Source: Undaria pinnatifida
Lineage: Eukaryota > Sar > Phaeophyceae > Laminariales > Alariaceae
DNA length: 64,000 bases
Assembly: GCA_012845835.1 (NCBI GenBank)
Contig: JABAKD010000026.1
Location: 7,148,493 to 7,212,492, forward strand
Direction of reading: 5' to 3'
Shown piece after piece: positions 13,901 to 22,084 of this stretch. The translations under genes and the position numbers were made by a program. Below the pieces are notes generated by a model. That model was not told the origin of the DNA and made no database searches. It saw only the letters and a list, made by a program, of their open reading frames with translations. Each line of letters starts with the position of its first letter. Position 1 is the stretch's first letter.

Positions 13901-16900
13901 CTAGGGGTAGGAGTAGGGTTGGAGTAGGGTTGGAGGGGGGTTGGAAGTAACCTGAACCAGCATCATCACGGTTTCATAATAGAGGGCCGATGCTGCTTGT
14001 ATGAAAATCTTGCGCCCCCCCAATTGAAAAAATCGCCACCTTAGGCCAGTTATTGTGGGAAATTATTTTTGGGCCCTCAGAACTGAGATTTTTGGCTGAT
14101 CACACGCGATTTACTCGGCGGGACGACCAAAAACACCGATAGACTCTTCAGAATGCTCCCCGTAGTTTTCCGAGAGCTTGCTGGCGCACTTTTCCGTTTC
14201 TCCAGACTCGCAGTTTTTCTGTTCTTTCGATTTGCCAGTTCTGCAGCCTCGTGATTTTTGGCCAAATATCTTCTAAAATCCATTATTTTTGGCCCCAGTT
14301 TTGAGCAGCAATGTATGTTTCTGAAAACTGATTTGTTGCGTCAAAAAATCAAAATGAGACCCTGGAGAAACAAAAAACTGCTCCAGAAAACCCTCGGAAA
14401 ACTACGCGATGGATCTTGAGGACTGTATCGGTGTTTTTGACAGTCCAGCCGAGTAAAACCGGTATAATTGGCCCAGCATTCACTTCTGACAGCCGATTTT
14501 TTTTCTTTTTTCCCATGATAGTAGATCTTACGATACAGTGCCCAAAACTGATTAATTCATTGATTCATACCCTCAGGTACTATAAATATTTCAAGACTTG
14601 ACTATCTTGCACGTTCAAGGGAGACATCCGATTATGGCTTATGCCGTTCCTGTGTGCTGAAATGAAACTGCGTATCCTGTCATGATGCTGGTGGTGTTGT
14701 GTGCGGTCAGATGTATGATCTACTGATGGTTATTGGAGATGGCGGAGGGTTAGAACGAGACGGAACATTTTTTTTTAAAGCTGCTTTGTTCACTTTAAAC
14801 GGCGATGCATCAATTGGCGAGAAAACGCGTCCGGCTGTGTTTTTCCTCTGTGCTGAAACTACACTTCCTGCTATGAGCCTGGTGTTGTTTTGTTACATAT
14901 GGCTTACAGCAGTAGTTGGGGCAGGTGATCGGTTCACCTTTTTCCACACTGATGAATCTATACACTGTAAAACCTTGGCATGTTTTGTCCGATCAGGATT
15001 TAGTGGACCGAATATTTGTGGAGCAGATCAAGGATCTAGAGGTGGCGGAGAACATAATGACGGCGCCGGTACAGACGTGCGGACCCACGGAGACGGTGGA
15101 TGACATCGCCAAGTGAGTTGGCTGACTACACTAATAGTAAGTCGCCCGCAGGTTACTATTCACAGCCTTGGCTTTTCTCTTTTCTTCTGTATTCATTCTC
15201 CTGCGGATGGGGAAAAATAAAAAATAAAGCTGAGGCTCACCACGCTTCCACGTATTTTCATACATGTCGGGGGTCAATTTAACTCACTTGAACTCGCAAT
15301 CCAGCGCTAGCTGACGTATCCTTCAGTTCCCGACATGTGTGTGATCGCGGCATCGCAAATTGTTTCGTTTTTTTATTTTCTTTAATCTGGTGGCGCTCGC
15401 ATTTATTAAGAGCATGTTTTGTTTTTCCAGGGTGTTGTCTAAACATATTTTAACGTGGGACACTATTAGTTATTAATGGAGGCATGCCTTCAACCATAAC
15501 CCCCCCTCCGCCATCGCATCATCTGTTGACGCTGTGCGCATTAGCATGCATCTGATGACCGCGGCATCGCAAAACCCATTTCGCGTTTTTTTTTGTTTTT
15601 TTTTTTGCAGGGTGCGATCTAAACACTCGACATTCGAGACATGCATGCAATCTTCTGCCCCCCGCCCCCCCCCCCCCCCAATCGCCGACTATGGTTGACG
15701 TTGTATGCATGCGTGTGATAACTGCGGCTTCACAGATCAAAGTCGTATATCGTATTTCGTAACGCTGCGATGTTTTTCGATGTTTTGCAGGGTGCTGTCT
15801 AAACACGACATTCGAGGCATGCCTGTCGTGGATGATACGGGGAAGGTGGTGGGACTCATCTCATACAAAGAGGTCAGTGAGGTGAAGGGTGAAGCTTGCC
15901 GCGATGGATGATAACCTCGCATGTATGTGTGGATGCTTCCTTCTTCTTTTTATTATTGTTTTGATAGCTCCCGTGCCCGTTGATGCTCATTTTTCCGTGT
16001 GGTAGCCCCTTTTGCCGCTATGTTCATCCACGATTCTATTGTTTATAGTAGGCCAGACTACCTGAATCAGTCTTGATACAAAAAGGCAGTGGAAATACGA
16101 CACTCGAGGCATGCCTGTGGTGAGCGAGGACGGGAAGGTGGTGGCACTCATCTCTTGCAAAGAGGTGAACCATACAGCGCTAGATGATAATCACGCCTGC
16201 GCCGATGCTAACTTTTTCTTTTTTATCGCCACGATAACCCCTCTGTCCCTATTTTATTTTGTCTGTTATCTTCGAATTTTTTCTTTCGCTTTCTCCCTCC
16301 CTAGCCGTAACACATCTCCAGGGTCACTACTCGTAAGCAGGCTCTTCTCCCCCCTCCCCACTACGGTACATGCCTTCATGTTTATGGCAAGAATACTTCA
16401 GCCCTTTCTTCCTCGTTGACTCGCATCGAATTGCGCCTATGTTTAGGGTGTGTGCTTTATTTTTTGTCGTTATGCCATGATAGCCTTTTTGCGCCTATGC
16501 CTGTTCACCCACATTTCTAGGCGAAACTAGTTCAACTCAGGGGTGGCGTTTGTTTTTGTAGGTACATAGATACAGTAGTAGTATGATACAGTAGTAGTAT
16601 GATACAGTAGTAGTGGCAGTAGTAGCAGCAATAGTATGATACAGTAGTACGATAGTAGTATAATAGTAGGGGTCATCCGGTAAGGCCGTGGTGTGGTATA
16701 CACTATAGAGAGCACTATGACATGACCGCCTTGTAGGGGGAAGCCGCCTTACTCATTCCAGGGTATGAGTACTGTAGTGCAATTCCACAGTAGCGCCAAG
16801 CCATTTTCACCGCCTTGTATAGGGATACCGCCTTATGGGGAGGCCCCTACTGTATTTTTTTAGAAATATGCTATGACTGTCGCTGGGAATTCGCGCAACA

Positions 16901-19900
16901 GGATGTTTTATAACGCCGATAGTCGACGGTGCGTTCAAAACTTACACGCTTAGGACAGACCACCGGTTACCACTTGGTGATCTACATTTCAGGGAATACG
17001 CGTGTGGGAATGCTCGTGTTACCATGTTACCCGGTGGGAGCCGTACGATCTGCATCATCTATCGCACGTTTGTTTGCTGGGTTGGATTTGTACTCGACAT
17101 ATAGGTCCTGCACAATATTTCATAGCGGCAGATACAGGATCTACTTTGGATGATCTAGATGATCTAGATGGTCTAGATTATCTACATGATCTACATGATC
17201 TATATGATCTATATTGTATGCATGATATATGTGATCGATATGATCTATGTGATCTATGTGTTCTATGTGATCTGTGTGGTCTAGATCTGTGTCGTCTAGA
17301 TTGTGATGAGTCCGAGGTGTGAGAAGTTGCGCAGTGGTGCTGATGTGGCTGACCAACCAGCTCGCGCAGCCGAATCATTGTACCCCCCAAAATGGCAATA
17401 CTTGCTAAACTTCACTCACAAAATGGTGCTAGTTTGGCTGACCGTTCCGTTTTGTCTCGATGTTATCTTAAAGGTGGAGAAGACGACTAGGCTGGGGCGA
17501 CAGCACGAGCTGGTTAAAGGCTGGATGAGGGAACAGGTGCGCCTGCTCGCTCCCCCGCGACAAGACGGCTTTCCGTACCCCCTCGCGACTTTCAGTGCTC
17601 CCTCGAGGATTCCAGCGCCCCCTCGTGGGTTTTGGTACCCTCCCGTCGCTTCGAACACTCGCTCGTTGCTATCAGTACCCACTCCCCCCCGGCTTTCAGT
17701 ACGTCAAGACTTACACTACTCCCTCACGATGCTTGCTACTCCTGTGCGACTTCTGCTACATCCTCGTGACTTCTCCTCCCTCGTGGCTTTCAATACTCTC
17801 TCGCAGCGTACGGAACTCCCTCGCGGCTTTCAATACTCTCGTAAGGCTTTCAGCAATGACCCCTCGCGACTTTTGTTTTCCGTCGTGGCTTTGAGTACTC
17901 TATACCGGAGTTCACTACCCCCTTGCGGCTTTGACTACTCCCTCCCTGCTTCATTACTCTCTCCCTTCTCTCAGTACTTCCTCATGGCTTTCAGTACTCC
18001 CTCATGGCGTGCATTATTAATACTCGTTCTTGGCATTCACTCCTCCCGTATGGCTTTCTGTAGACCCCCGCGACTTCCACTATTAATACTCGTCCATGTC
18101 TCAAACTCACACTGCTCCCATGCGACTTTTCGCTACTCCCTCGCGAATTTGATTTCCTCCTCGTGATTGTTTATGTCCCTGCCGGCTTTCGCTATCCCCC
18201 CGCGTCTCTCTATATTCCCTTACGGCTTTCCCTACCCCCTCCCTGGCAATCACCACTCCCTCTCAGCTTTTGCTACTGCTTCACTGTTTTCACTACCTTC
18301 CCTTCGGATTTCACTTGCCCCCTCCGGTTCTTTCTAGTGACACTCTCTCCGCGCTGTGAGTACTAATTCAAGATTTTCACTACTCCCTGGCGGCTGCAAG
18401 TATTCCCCCACGGCTTTCATTTCTCACTACCAGTTTTGCTATTTGCTCGCGGCTTTTTCTTCACCTGCTTGTCCTTCTAATGTCCCTGGCACCTTCCACT
18501 ACTCCTTGGCGGCCTTCATTTATTATGTCATGGCTTGCGGTACTCCCTCACGACCTTCGCTATCCTCTCCTCGTTTTCGCTATTCCACCCCGACTTTCAC
18601 TACTCTGTCACGGCGCTCAGTAGTGCCTCGCGTTTTGCTCTATCCCCTCACAGCTTTCTCTACTCCCTCGCGACTTTAAGTATTCCCTTATGCCTTTTGA
18701 TATTCCCTCACGGCTTGCCCTGTTCCCTCGCGCATTTCACTTGCCCCTCACGGCTTTTCCACACTCCCTCCCGGCTGCCTCTACTCCCTCACGGCTTTCA
18801 TCACTTCCTCACGGCTTGCAGTGCTCTCTCCGGGCTTTCACTGCTCCCTCGTTAATTCCCTCACGCTCTCATGACTTTCACTACTCCCCCGCGGCTTGCA
18901 CTACTCCCTCATGGGTTTCAGTACTCCCACGCGACTTCCGCTACTCCCTCGCGGCTTGCAATGCTCGTACTCCCTCGCGGCTTTCAATATTCCCTGCCGG
19001 CTTTCGCTACTCGTACTCCGTCGCGGCTTTACCTGCTCTCTCTGCTCCCTCTTGACTTGCAGTTCGTCACGGCGGACGTGGGAGACCCTCTTCACGAAGT
19101 GGAAGAGATGTTCATAAAGGTCAGGCGCAACCCCTGAAGGACTGTACCCGCTTTGTTCTGGGAGGACACATCACTTGGGAAGAGTGTGGGTCAGGGTTAA
19201 GCGTGCGCATTTTTTTCCGACTTAGTTTTTGGATAAGGTATAAGGTATAAAGCTTGCCAAGTGAGCACCCTCTAAAAAATGAATGTAGCCCTGCGGGGGC
19301 AGGCGTCGCCGTGGCTGTTTGTTGTGGCGGATGGTGTGATCGTCGTTTATATCTGTAATCGGGGTTCTATGTCGTTAATCGTTTTTTATGTCTTTGATTG
19401 TGGTTTCATGTCTCTGATCGTCGTTTATGTCGTTAATCGTCGTTTGTCCTTAACGGTCGTTTGTGTGTATGATGATCGTCGTTTTGTGTCTCTGATCGTC
19501 GTTTATGTCTTTAATCGTCATTTTGGCCTTTGATCGTCGTTTTATGTCTTTGATCATTGTGTGTGCCTTTGATCGTCGTGTATGTATTTTATCGTCAGTT
19601 TTGTCTTTAGTCGTCGTTTATGTCAATGATCGTCGTCTATGCCTTTGATCGCCGTTTATGTCTTAAATCGTCGTTTATGTTTCCCCTCTCAAGCTCCATG
19701 GGCGTTGACGTTAAGACGTCAGCGCCATTTGTTAATGATTTTTAGTCCGTTCAGCTACTGGTAAAGGTTAACCGAGTGCCCACCCGAACCAAGCCTGCCT
19801 GAAAATATTTTAACTACGTACTTGTTCCGCTCGTTTCGCTTTTTTCGCTCGTTTGCCGCGTTTTGTTTCGGTAAGTCGCTTCCTTTTTTTTCTCGTTAAA

Positions 19901-20323
19901 TCGCTTGTTTCGCCTGTCTTGTTTATTCGGGTAGTTCGTGTTTTTCATTTGTTTCGCTTGATTCGCTTAAATCGCTTTTTTCGCTTATTTTAACTTGACC
20001 CCTTTAGAGCCCCCGAACCCTTCCCTATACTAAATCCAAGTAATGTTTGTCTCCAAAAACGGGTTTCCAGTTGTAAAGGGGTTAAATCGTTCATTTCGCT
20101 TATTTCGCCTTGCTTTTATGTGCAGGAGGACCTAGGGCGGCTGCCCGTGGTCCGCGACGGGAAGCTGGTGGGATTGATAACGCGCGCTGACATGCTGCGA
20201 CAGCACCGCTTCTACGACGGGCTGCACTATCACAACCGGGCGTTCGCCACCCCCGTAGATTCTCCCGTCAGAAGAATGCTGGCCGGTCTACGAAAAACGC
20301 TCAAGAAGTACGACGCGGAGTAG
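1974..20323 (+). CDS. DHH phosphoesterase with DHHA1 and CBS-pair domains
   Basis: Sixteen exons: 1974-2073, 3315-3424, 4713-4793, 5664-5732, 7144-7280, 7505-7564, 8983-9051, 9535-9610, 10533-10643, 11795-11860, 13663-13740, 14997-15112, 15791-15872, 17474-17536, 19063-19119, 20126-20323. Joined, they give 490 residues in frame; every junction agrees in phase. Domain order: DHH motif I (HAMADFDS, residues 9-16), GTHPVV block, VDHH motif (DHH 102-104), DHHA1 glycine loop GGGGH (287-291), CBS1 (about 333-390) and CBS2 (about 405-455), then a basic tail. This is the N-terminal half of bacterial and plastid-type DHH-CBS tRNA nucleotidyltransferases (A-adding enzymes), but the gene stops after CBS2 with no nucleotidyltransferase domain. 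Likely role: Mn-dependent phosphodiesterase on short oligonucleotides or nucleotides, with CBS sensing of adenine nucleotides (inference). The N-terminus is missing: TAG lies in frame just before 1974, so an upstream exon is needed, unless translation starts at ATG 2001, which would lose the first strand. Exon is 8% of the locus. Confidence 0.9.
2675..2790. repeat. G-rich TTGGG-type repeat in intron
   Basis: Runs of ttggg, tcggg and taggg fill about 115 bp of the first recognised intron. Every 5-6 bases there is a GGG, so the plus (coding) strand could form G-quadruplexes in the nascent transcript. Confidence 0.8.
2849..3083. mobile_element. MITE family B, copy 1
   Basis: A 235-bp element with imperfect inverted ends: tcggacagatcacc at the left and tgatctgtctgag at the right. 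The interior shares long blocks with copies at 3834-4084 and 16950-17316, such as gtacgatctgcat and catagcggcaga-like segments. No coding capacity, so non-autonomous. A TA-rich stretch follows at 3099-3125. Confidence 0.75.
3131..3212 (-). repeat. AGCTTGCAAAG-core dispersed repeat, diverged copy
   Basis: An 80-bp diverged copy (cagctgcgagttcgatca ... caagctgcgtgatactccgg) lies just upstream of the acceptor of exon 2. It belongs to the family listed at 26737. The acceptor tract of exon 2 begins about 30 bp further on. Confidence 0.65.
3834..4084. mobile_element. MITE family B, copy 2
   Basis: A 251-bp copy with ends ctccgacagatcagcg and ggtgatctgtccgagc, sharing the interior of copy 1. It sits in the same intron as the exon 3 relics further on. 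Confidence 0.75.
4363..4560 (+). repeat. Dispersed repeat family C, copy 1
   Basis: Shared blocks include cgcgcttggtg, ggtcggygaaa, ctccgtcccggca and gagggtcataccatat, followed by a C-rich tail. The same blocks in the same order occur at 23128-23330 and 56092-56340. No coding frame is conserved. The element class is unknown. Confidence 0.75.
4925..5120 (+). repeat. Two decayed downstream copies of exon 3 of the DHH-CBS gene
   Basis: The 3' half of exon 3 with its donor (gggagcggcagcaact ... ggaggtattttg) recurs at 4925-4980 (ggggagcggcagcaactg) and 5074-5125 (ggatggcagcaactccc ... cagaggcgttttgtg). The anchor ggcagcaact is at 4763, 4935 and 5081, so spacings are 172 and 146 bp. Both copies carry indels or stops and no good donor, so they are relics. 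Confidence 0.85.
5325..5540 (+). repeat. Two decayed upstream copies of the DHH-motif exon (exon 4)
   Basis: Exon 4 begins gtgcacgtggtggatcacca at 5664. Copies begin at 5325 (gtgcatgaggtggatcacca) and 5497 (gtgcgtgcggtggatcacta), spacings 172 and 167 bp. The first keeps the acceptor CAG and reads VHEVDHHVEQSW then stop. The second has lost the AG and reads VDHYVEQS. A 3'-end relic of the same exon lies downstream at 6379-6411 (caccgtcatcatagaaagc). Confidence 0.88.
5735..6345. repeat. Degenerate minisatellite (gatttgacgga-type)
   Basis: About twelve degenerate units of 45-60 bp contain tggatttgacgga, then ttcgaaaaatgagc and taatagactgatg. The array begins directly after the exon 4 donor. The reverse-strand frames over it are repeat shadows. 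Confidence 0.85.
6379..6411 (+). repeat. 3'-end relic of exon 4, downstream
   Basis: The piece tcgacaccaccaccaccgtc plus atcatagaaagc matches the end of exon 4 (atcaacgccacgaccctcatc, atagaaaag). The donor is lost. Confidence 0.7.
7600..7990. repeat. 12-bp tandem repeat (agtgttagcgat)
   Basis: About 390 bp of degenerate agtgttagcgat or agcgacagtgtt units, starting about 35 bp after the exon 6 donor. The long hydrophobic and Asn-Thr frames seen on both strands come from the repeat. Confidence 0.95.
7985..8112 (+). mobile_element. Poly(A)-tailed SINE-like family, copy 1
   Basis: Order of shared blocks: agcgctggagtgcgaatgca, acatgtatgcaaatacgtgg, gtgagcttaagctttatttt, ccccatccgccggagga, then an A-rich tail. 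Other copies are on the minus strand at 15190, 28629 and 42905. The tail and the lack of inverted ends suggest a retroposon. Confidence 0.75.
8113..8460. repeat. gatagc hexamer array and 12-bp atcgataaaact array
   Basis: First come about 220 bp of gatagc/gatagt units. Then from about 8336 to 8457 there are about ten near-perfect 12-bp units atcgataaaact, each with a ClaI-type ATCGAT palindrome. The 12-bp units are far cleaner than the hexamers, so they are a recent expansion. Confidence 0.93.
8461..8982. other. Intron remainder before exon 7
   Basis: Decayed gatag- and gttag-type repeats pass into a ttgttg/gctgttgg-rich stretch at 8760-8920. I see no coding signal before the exon 7 acceptor at 8981-8982. 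Confidence 0.6.
9646..9831. mobile_element. Pogo/Tigger-like MITE, 186 bp
   Basis: The left end is tacagtagaagcccctctat followed by agtgccggtt. The right end, read on the other strand, is tacagtgggggtacccctat followed by agtgccgatt. Both begin with TA, the usual Tc1/mariner target duplication. Inside, agtgccggttgcc motifs repeat. End and internal patterns resemble pogo/Tigger-type inverted repeats. No transposase, so non-autonomous. Confidence 0.8.
9958..10025 (+). repeat. AGCTTGCAAAG-core repeat, diverged copy
   Basis: Contains cgcagcttgctaac, gtatcgacccctaaatt and ctcgtagctg. Just upstream (9833-9890) is a piece of the ggatctgagtt family seen at 27119, 38838 and 63220. Confidence 0.6.
10862..11173. 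repeat. Inverted pair of AGCTTGCAAAG-core repeats
   Basis: A minus-strand copy at 10862-10943 (cagctgtgagttcgatcatt ... tgatattccgg) and a plus-strand copy at 11100-11173 (gatcggagtatcacacacag ... gatctcacagctggagtgta) flank about 155 bp. The pair could fold into a stem in the intron transcript. Confidence 0.75.
12090..12700. repeat. 12-bp tandem repeat (tttgatgagtat)
   Basis: About fifty degenerate units of tttgatgagtat or a close variant, broken by gatctttttttcgtatctta blocks. Lies in the intron between exons 10 and 11. Confidence 0.93.
12988..13080 (+). repeat. AGCTTGCAAAG-core repeat, long form
   Basis: Copy with the longer left flank (cacccacgtagtatacta, agtatcaacaacg) before gcagcttgcaaatatgag and ttcgtcaaactcacagctga. 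The long form recurs at 27588-27685 and 34176-34275. Confidence 0.8.
13741..13746 (+). promoter_or_regulatory. GC-type 5' splice site of exon 11
   Basis: Exon 11 ends ...tctatcatgcag at 13740 and the next bases are gcgaga. Only this break, in phase 0, joins correctly to exon 12 at 14997 (gatttagtggacc). The first in-frame GT further on (13775 region) would give phase 2 and a stop in exon 12. A GC-AG intron is the simplest reading. Confidence 0.6.
14110..14457. repeat. Fold-back inverted repeat
   Basis: The left arm 14110-14204 (actcggcg, aacaccgata, gtagttttccgag, gtttctccag) is the inverse of the right arm 14362-14457 (ctggagaaac, ctcggaaaactac, tatcggtgttttt, gccgagta). The loop is about 157 bp. 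Possibly a fold-back transposon remnant. Confidence 0.75.
15190..15325 (-). mobile_element. Poly(A)-tailed SINE-like family, copy 2
   Basis: On the plus strand it reads ctgcggatggggaaaaataa, gctcaccacgcttccacgta, then gcgctagctgacg. This is the reverse of the copy at 7985. Confidence 0.72.
15431..15655 (+). repeat. Two decayed upstream copies of the CBS1 exon (exon 13)
   Basis: Exon 13 starts at 15791 with ggtgctgtctaaacacgaca after a tttgcag acceptor. The same acceptor plus exon start recurs at 15431 (ggtgttgtctaaacat) and 15611 (ggtgcgatctaaacactcga). Spacings are exactly 180 and 180 bp, and the intron sequence before each start is repeated too (gcatgcatctgatgaccgcg versus its partners). 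Both copies break down within 45 bases. Confidence 0.9.
16090..16164 (+). repeat. Intact downstream copy of the CBS1 exon; candidate cassette exon
   Basis: A 75-bp segment between AG (16088-16089) and GT (16165) is open in phase 0-0 and reads WKYDTRGMPVVSEDGKVV then ALISCKE. It matches the real exon at 16 of 22 positions (DIRGMPVVDDTGKVVGLIS), with no stop or frameshift and CBS-like substitutions. Its phases allow insertion between exons 13 and 14 without a frame change. It cannot replace exon 13, whose start phase is 2. The acceptor tract is weak, so it may be a relic. Confidence 0.6.
16560..16650. repeat. acagtagtagtatgat microsatellite
   Basis: About 90 bp of gtagtagtatgatacagtagta units, ending against the MITE at 16653. 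Confidence 0.85.
16653..16856. mobile_element. Pogo/Tigger-like MITE, second subfamily
   Basis: The left end is tagtaggggtcatccggtaa. The right end on the other strand is tacagtaggggcctccccat, then aaggcggta. Internal ccgccttgta motifs are the counterpart of agtgccggtt in the 9646 element. Boundaries are approximate because the microsatellite abuts the left end. Confidence 0.55.
16950..17316. mobile_element. MITE family B, copy 3, with internal gatcta expansion
   Basis: Ends taggacagaccaccgg and gtgatgagtccgagg; the interior shares ggtgggagccgtacgatctg with copy 2. The right third is swollen by about 140 bp of tandem gatctaNat-type units (17145-17290), explaining the greater length. Confidence 0.7.
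17537..19062. repeat. 1.5-kb minisatellite filling an intron (ctcgcggctttcactactcc)
   Basis: The whole intron between exons 14 and 15 is a degenerate array of about 18-20-bp units with cggctttcA(g/c)tactcc and ctc(g/a)cg. It runs from the donor to within 10-15 bp of the acceptor. Strong C/T bias on the coding strand means every unit offers polypyrimidine tracts. The apparent proteins here are shadows. Confidence 0.93.
19320..19690. repeat. Minisatellite (gatcgtcgtttatgtcttt)
   Basis: About twenty degenerate units of 15-18 bp around aatcgtcgtttatgtc in the last intron of the DHH-CBS gene. Confidence 0.92.
19705..19797 (-). repeat. SINE-like fragment related to 21762-21900
   Basis: Shares cgccatttgttaa, agtccg, aaaggttaacc and ccaagcctg/actaagcct in order with the segment at 21813-21900, but lacks the tRNA-like end. 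Confidence 0.6.
19993..20093. mobile_element. Short MITE with acccctttA ends
   Basis: About 100 bp between ttgacccctttagagccccc and ttgtaaaggggttaaat, which are inverted at their ends. A second copy is at 52833-52920 and a partial one near 33247-33303. Confidence 0.6.
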
Positions 20324-21600
20324 CGCCACGCTGACTGCCAAAGCCTCAGTCTAGACTACTGTAGTGCAACATTTATGCTCTACACTGTTCCCTGATAGAT
20401 TTTCCCCAAACCGTTTGTGCTGAGTATTTTTTCCGCCAAAGCGAGACTTGGCGCAATTGAACCGGGGGACTTGGTACAACTCGGTGGAAACGCGAGGGTG
20501 GGACTTGATCTTGGTGCAACTCCATGGGGGGTAGGTTTCCACAGAATTGGTCACGTTAGGTGCGCTAGCTAGATAGGCTCTACGTACGAGGAGCTATTTT
20601 GTGTGTGCCACCGCAATAGAAAGCGAAAGGGAGAGGCTTGAATTGGATCGCGATTGCAAAACGGAAGGAAGTTTTTGCTGAGTTCGCTTGGATAAGGGAA
20701 GGTTATACGCGATTATCGATTTCTATAGTCAGAAGCGAACGCAAGTCCTTTGATAGGTGCTTGCAGTCGGTCGCCGAAGTTGACTCAGTGTTACAGTGGA
20801 TGGAGTTGGCTCGGTGTTGCAGGGGGTGAGGCAGACCTGGTGTTGCGTTGAATGAAGCCCAAGCGACCTTACGGCTAGTTCTGGTTGTGTTCTGTTGTTT
20901 AGTTTATGATAGGTCATACAATACTCCGTGAGAACGAAACAACCGTAAAGGCTACCAAGTACTTACGTCCTGTTGTTTTTGTTCAGGCCATAGTCCGTGA
21001 GAGCACACCGTTCGTGGGCTGGTTGCTTACGCCATACCAGGTAGTCCGTAAAAACAGACTGTTGGTGGGCCGGTTTTGGCAATTAGTGACGCCGCTATAT
21101 TGACGGTGCATATTCAGCGCATACTACGGGCGTACAGCACATTACATGCCGCTGGATAATAGGGTCTCCGCTTTTTCCGGCGTGTTTTGTGTCCGCCGTG
21201 AGTAGCTTCTGTGTACAGAAAACTGCGCAAGAGGGGCGCTGCTGTGGATGCAGCTAACCCTTTGGCGCTTCAGGGGGTGAAAATGGCGGGAATTAAATTT
21301 GATGGCATTACAGCATTCGTCACACGTATCAACAGCGCCTTGAGCTTCATCTGCAACATTTGGGGATGGCGAATGAGCTGTCTGAACTGATCTACCGGGT
21401 TGTTAAGGGATATAAAATGTGATGGCGTTTTTATTGTACTGTACTGCTGGATTGCGGGCGATCCTAAAATACTACTAAAATGTATACCCTCAGTCAGTTG
21501 ACTTGACTATAATATGCGTCGATGGCCGATGTTGTGATACATTTTCCCATATAATATTGATGTGCGCGACGTATGTGGTATTCCGTGATAAAACGCAGTA
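20324..21600. other. Gap after the DHH-CBS gene
   Basis: Probably the 3' UTR, then non-coding DNA. At 20915-21085 a unit of about 55-60 bp with ctccgtgagaacg/tagtccgtgagagcacac is repeated two to three times. I see no gene here. Confidence 0.5.
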
Positions 21601-21761
21601 CGTGTCTCCGATCTATTTCCTAACTTTCCCAAATAGAAAACGCCACAACCTTATCATACGAAACCCATCCAAATGATGTCAAATTCGGATAATTACAGGC
21701 CTTTCGAGGCCGTATCTTAACAAAAGTCTGAAAAAGTTCATGTTATAAATATATATATATA

Positions 21762-21900
21762 TTGTGGATGGTGGGATTTGAACCCACGACCCAAAAAACT
21801 CATGGTCTGTCGACGACGCCATTTGTTAAGGAATTAGCGGGGTATCAGTCCGTGTGACCACTTGCAAAAGGTTAACCAATAGCTTAACCAAACTAAGCCT
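21762..21900 (-). other. tRNA-like end of a possible tRNA-derived SINE
   Basis: On the minus strand, ggttcaaatccc flanked by cgtggg and accatcc forms a typical T arm and B box. Upstream lies ttaagctattggttaacc. I could not build one standard cloverleaf, and part of the sequence recurs at 19705-19797, so a SINE or tRNA pseudogene is more likely than a working tRNA. Confidence 0.45.
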
Positions 21901-22084
21901 TATAACACTCTTCCCCCCTGACACCACAGAAAGGAAGACTTAAGTGGTGACGGTTAAAAAGGAGGGTCCGGGAGGGGTGGTAGCACTGCGACTACTTCTA
22001 TACTACTGCTAGATAAACCGGGGGCTACATGATGACTAGTAGGTGCTCCCACCACTACAACGTTGTACGGCACATTTTATTACT

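Noticed and set aside
17303-19137. Several long plus-strand frames, one of 287 codons
   Set aside because: Minisatellite shadows. Only 17474-17536 and 19063-19119 are real coding pieces.
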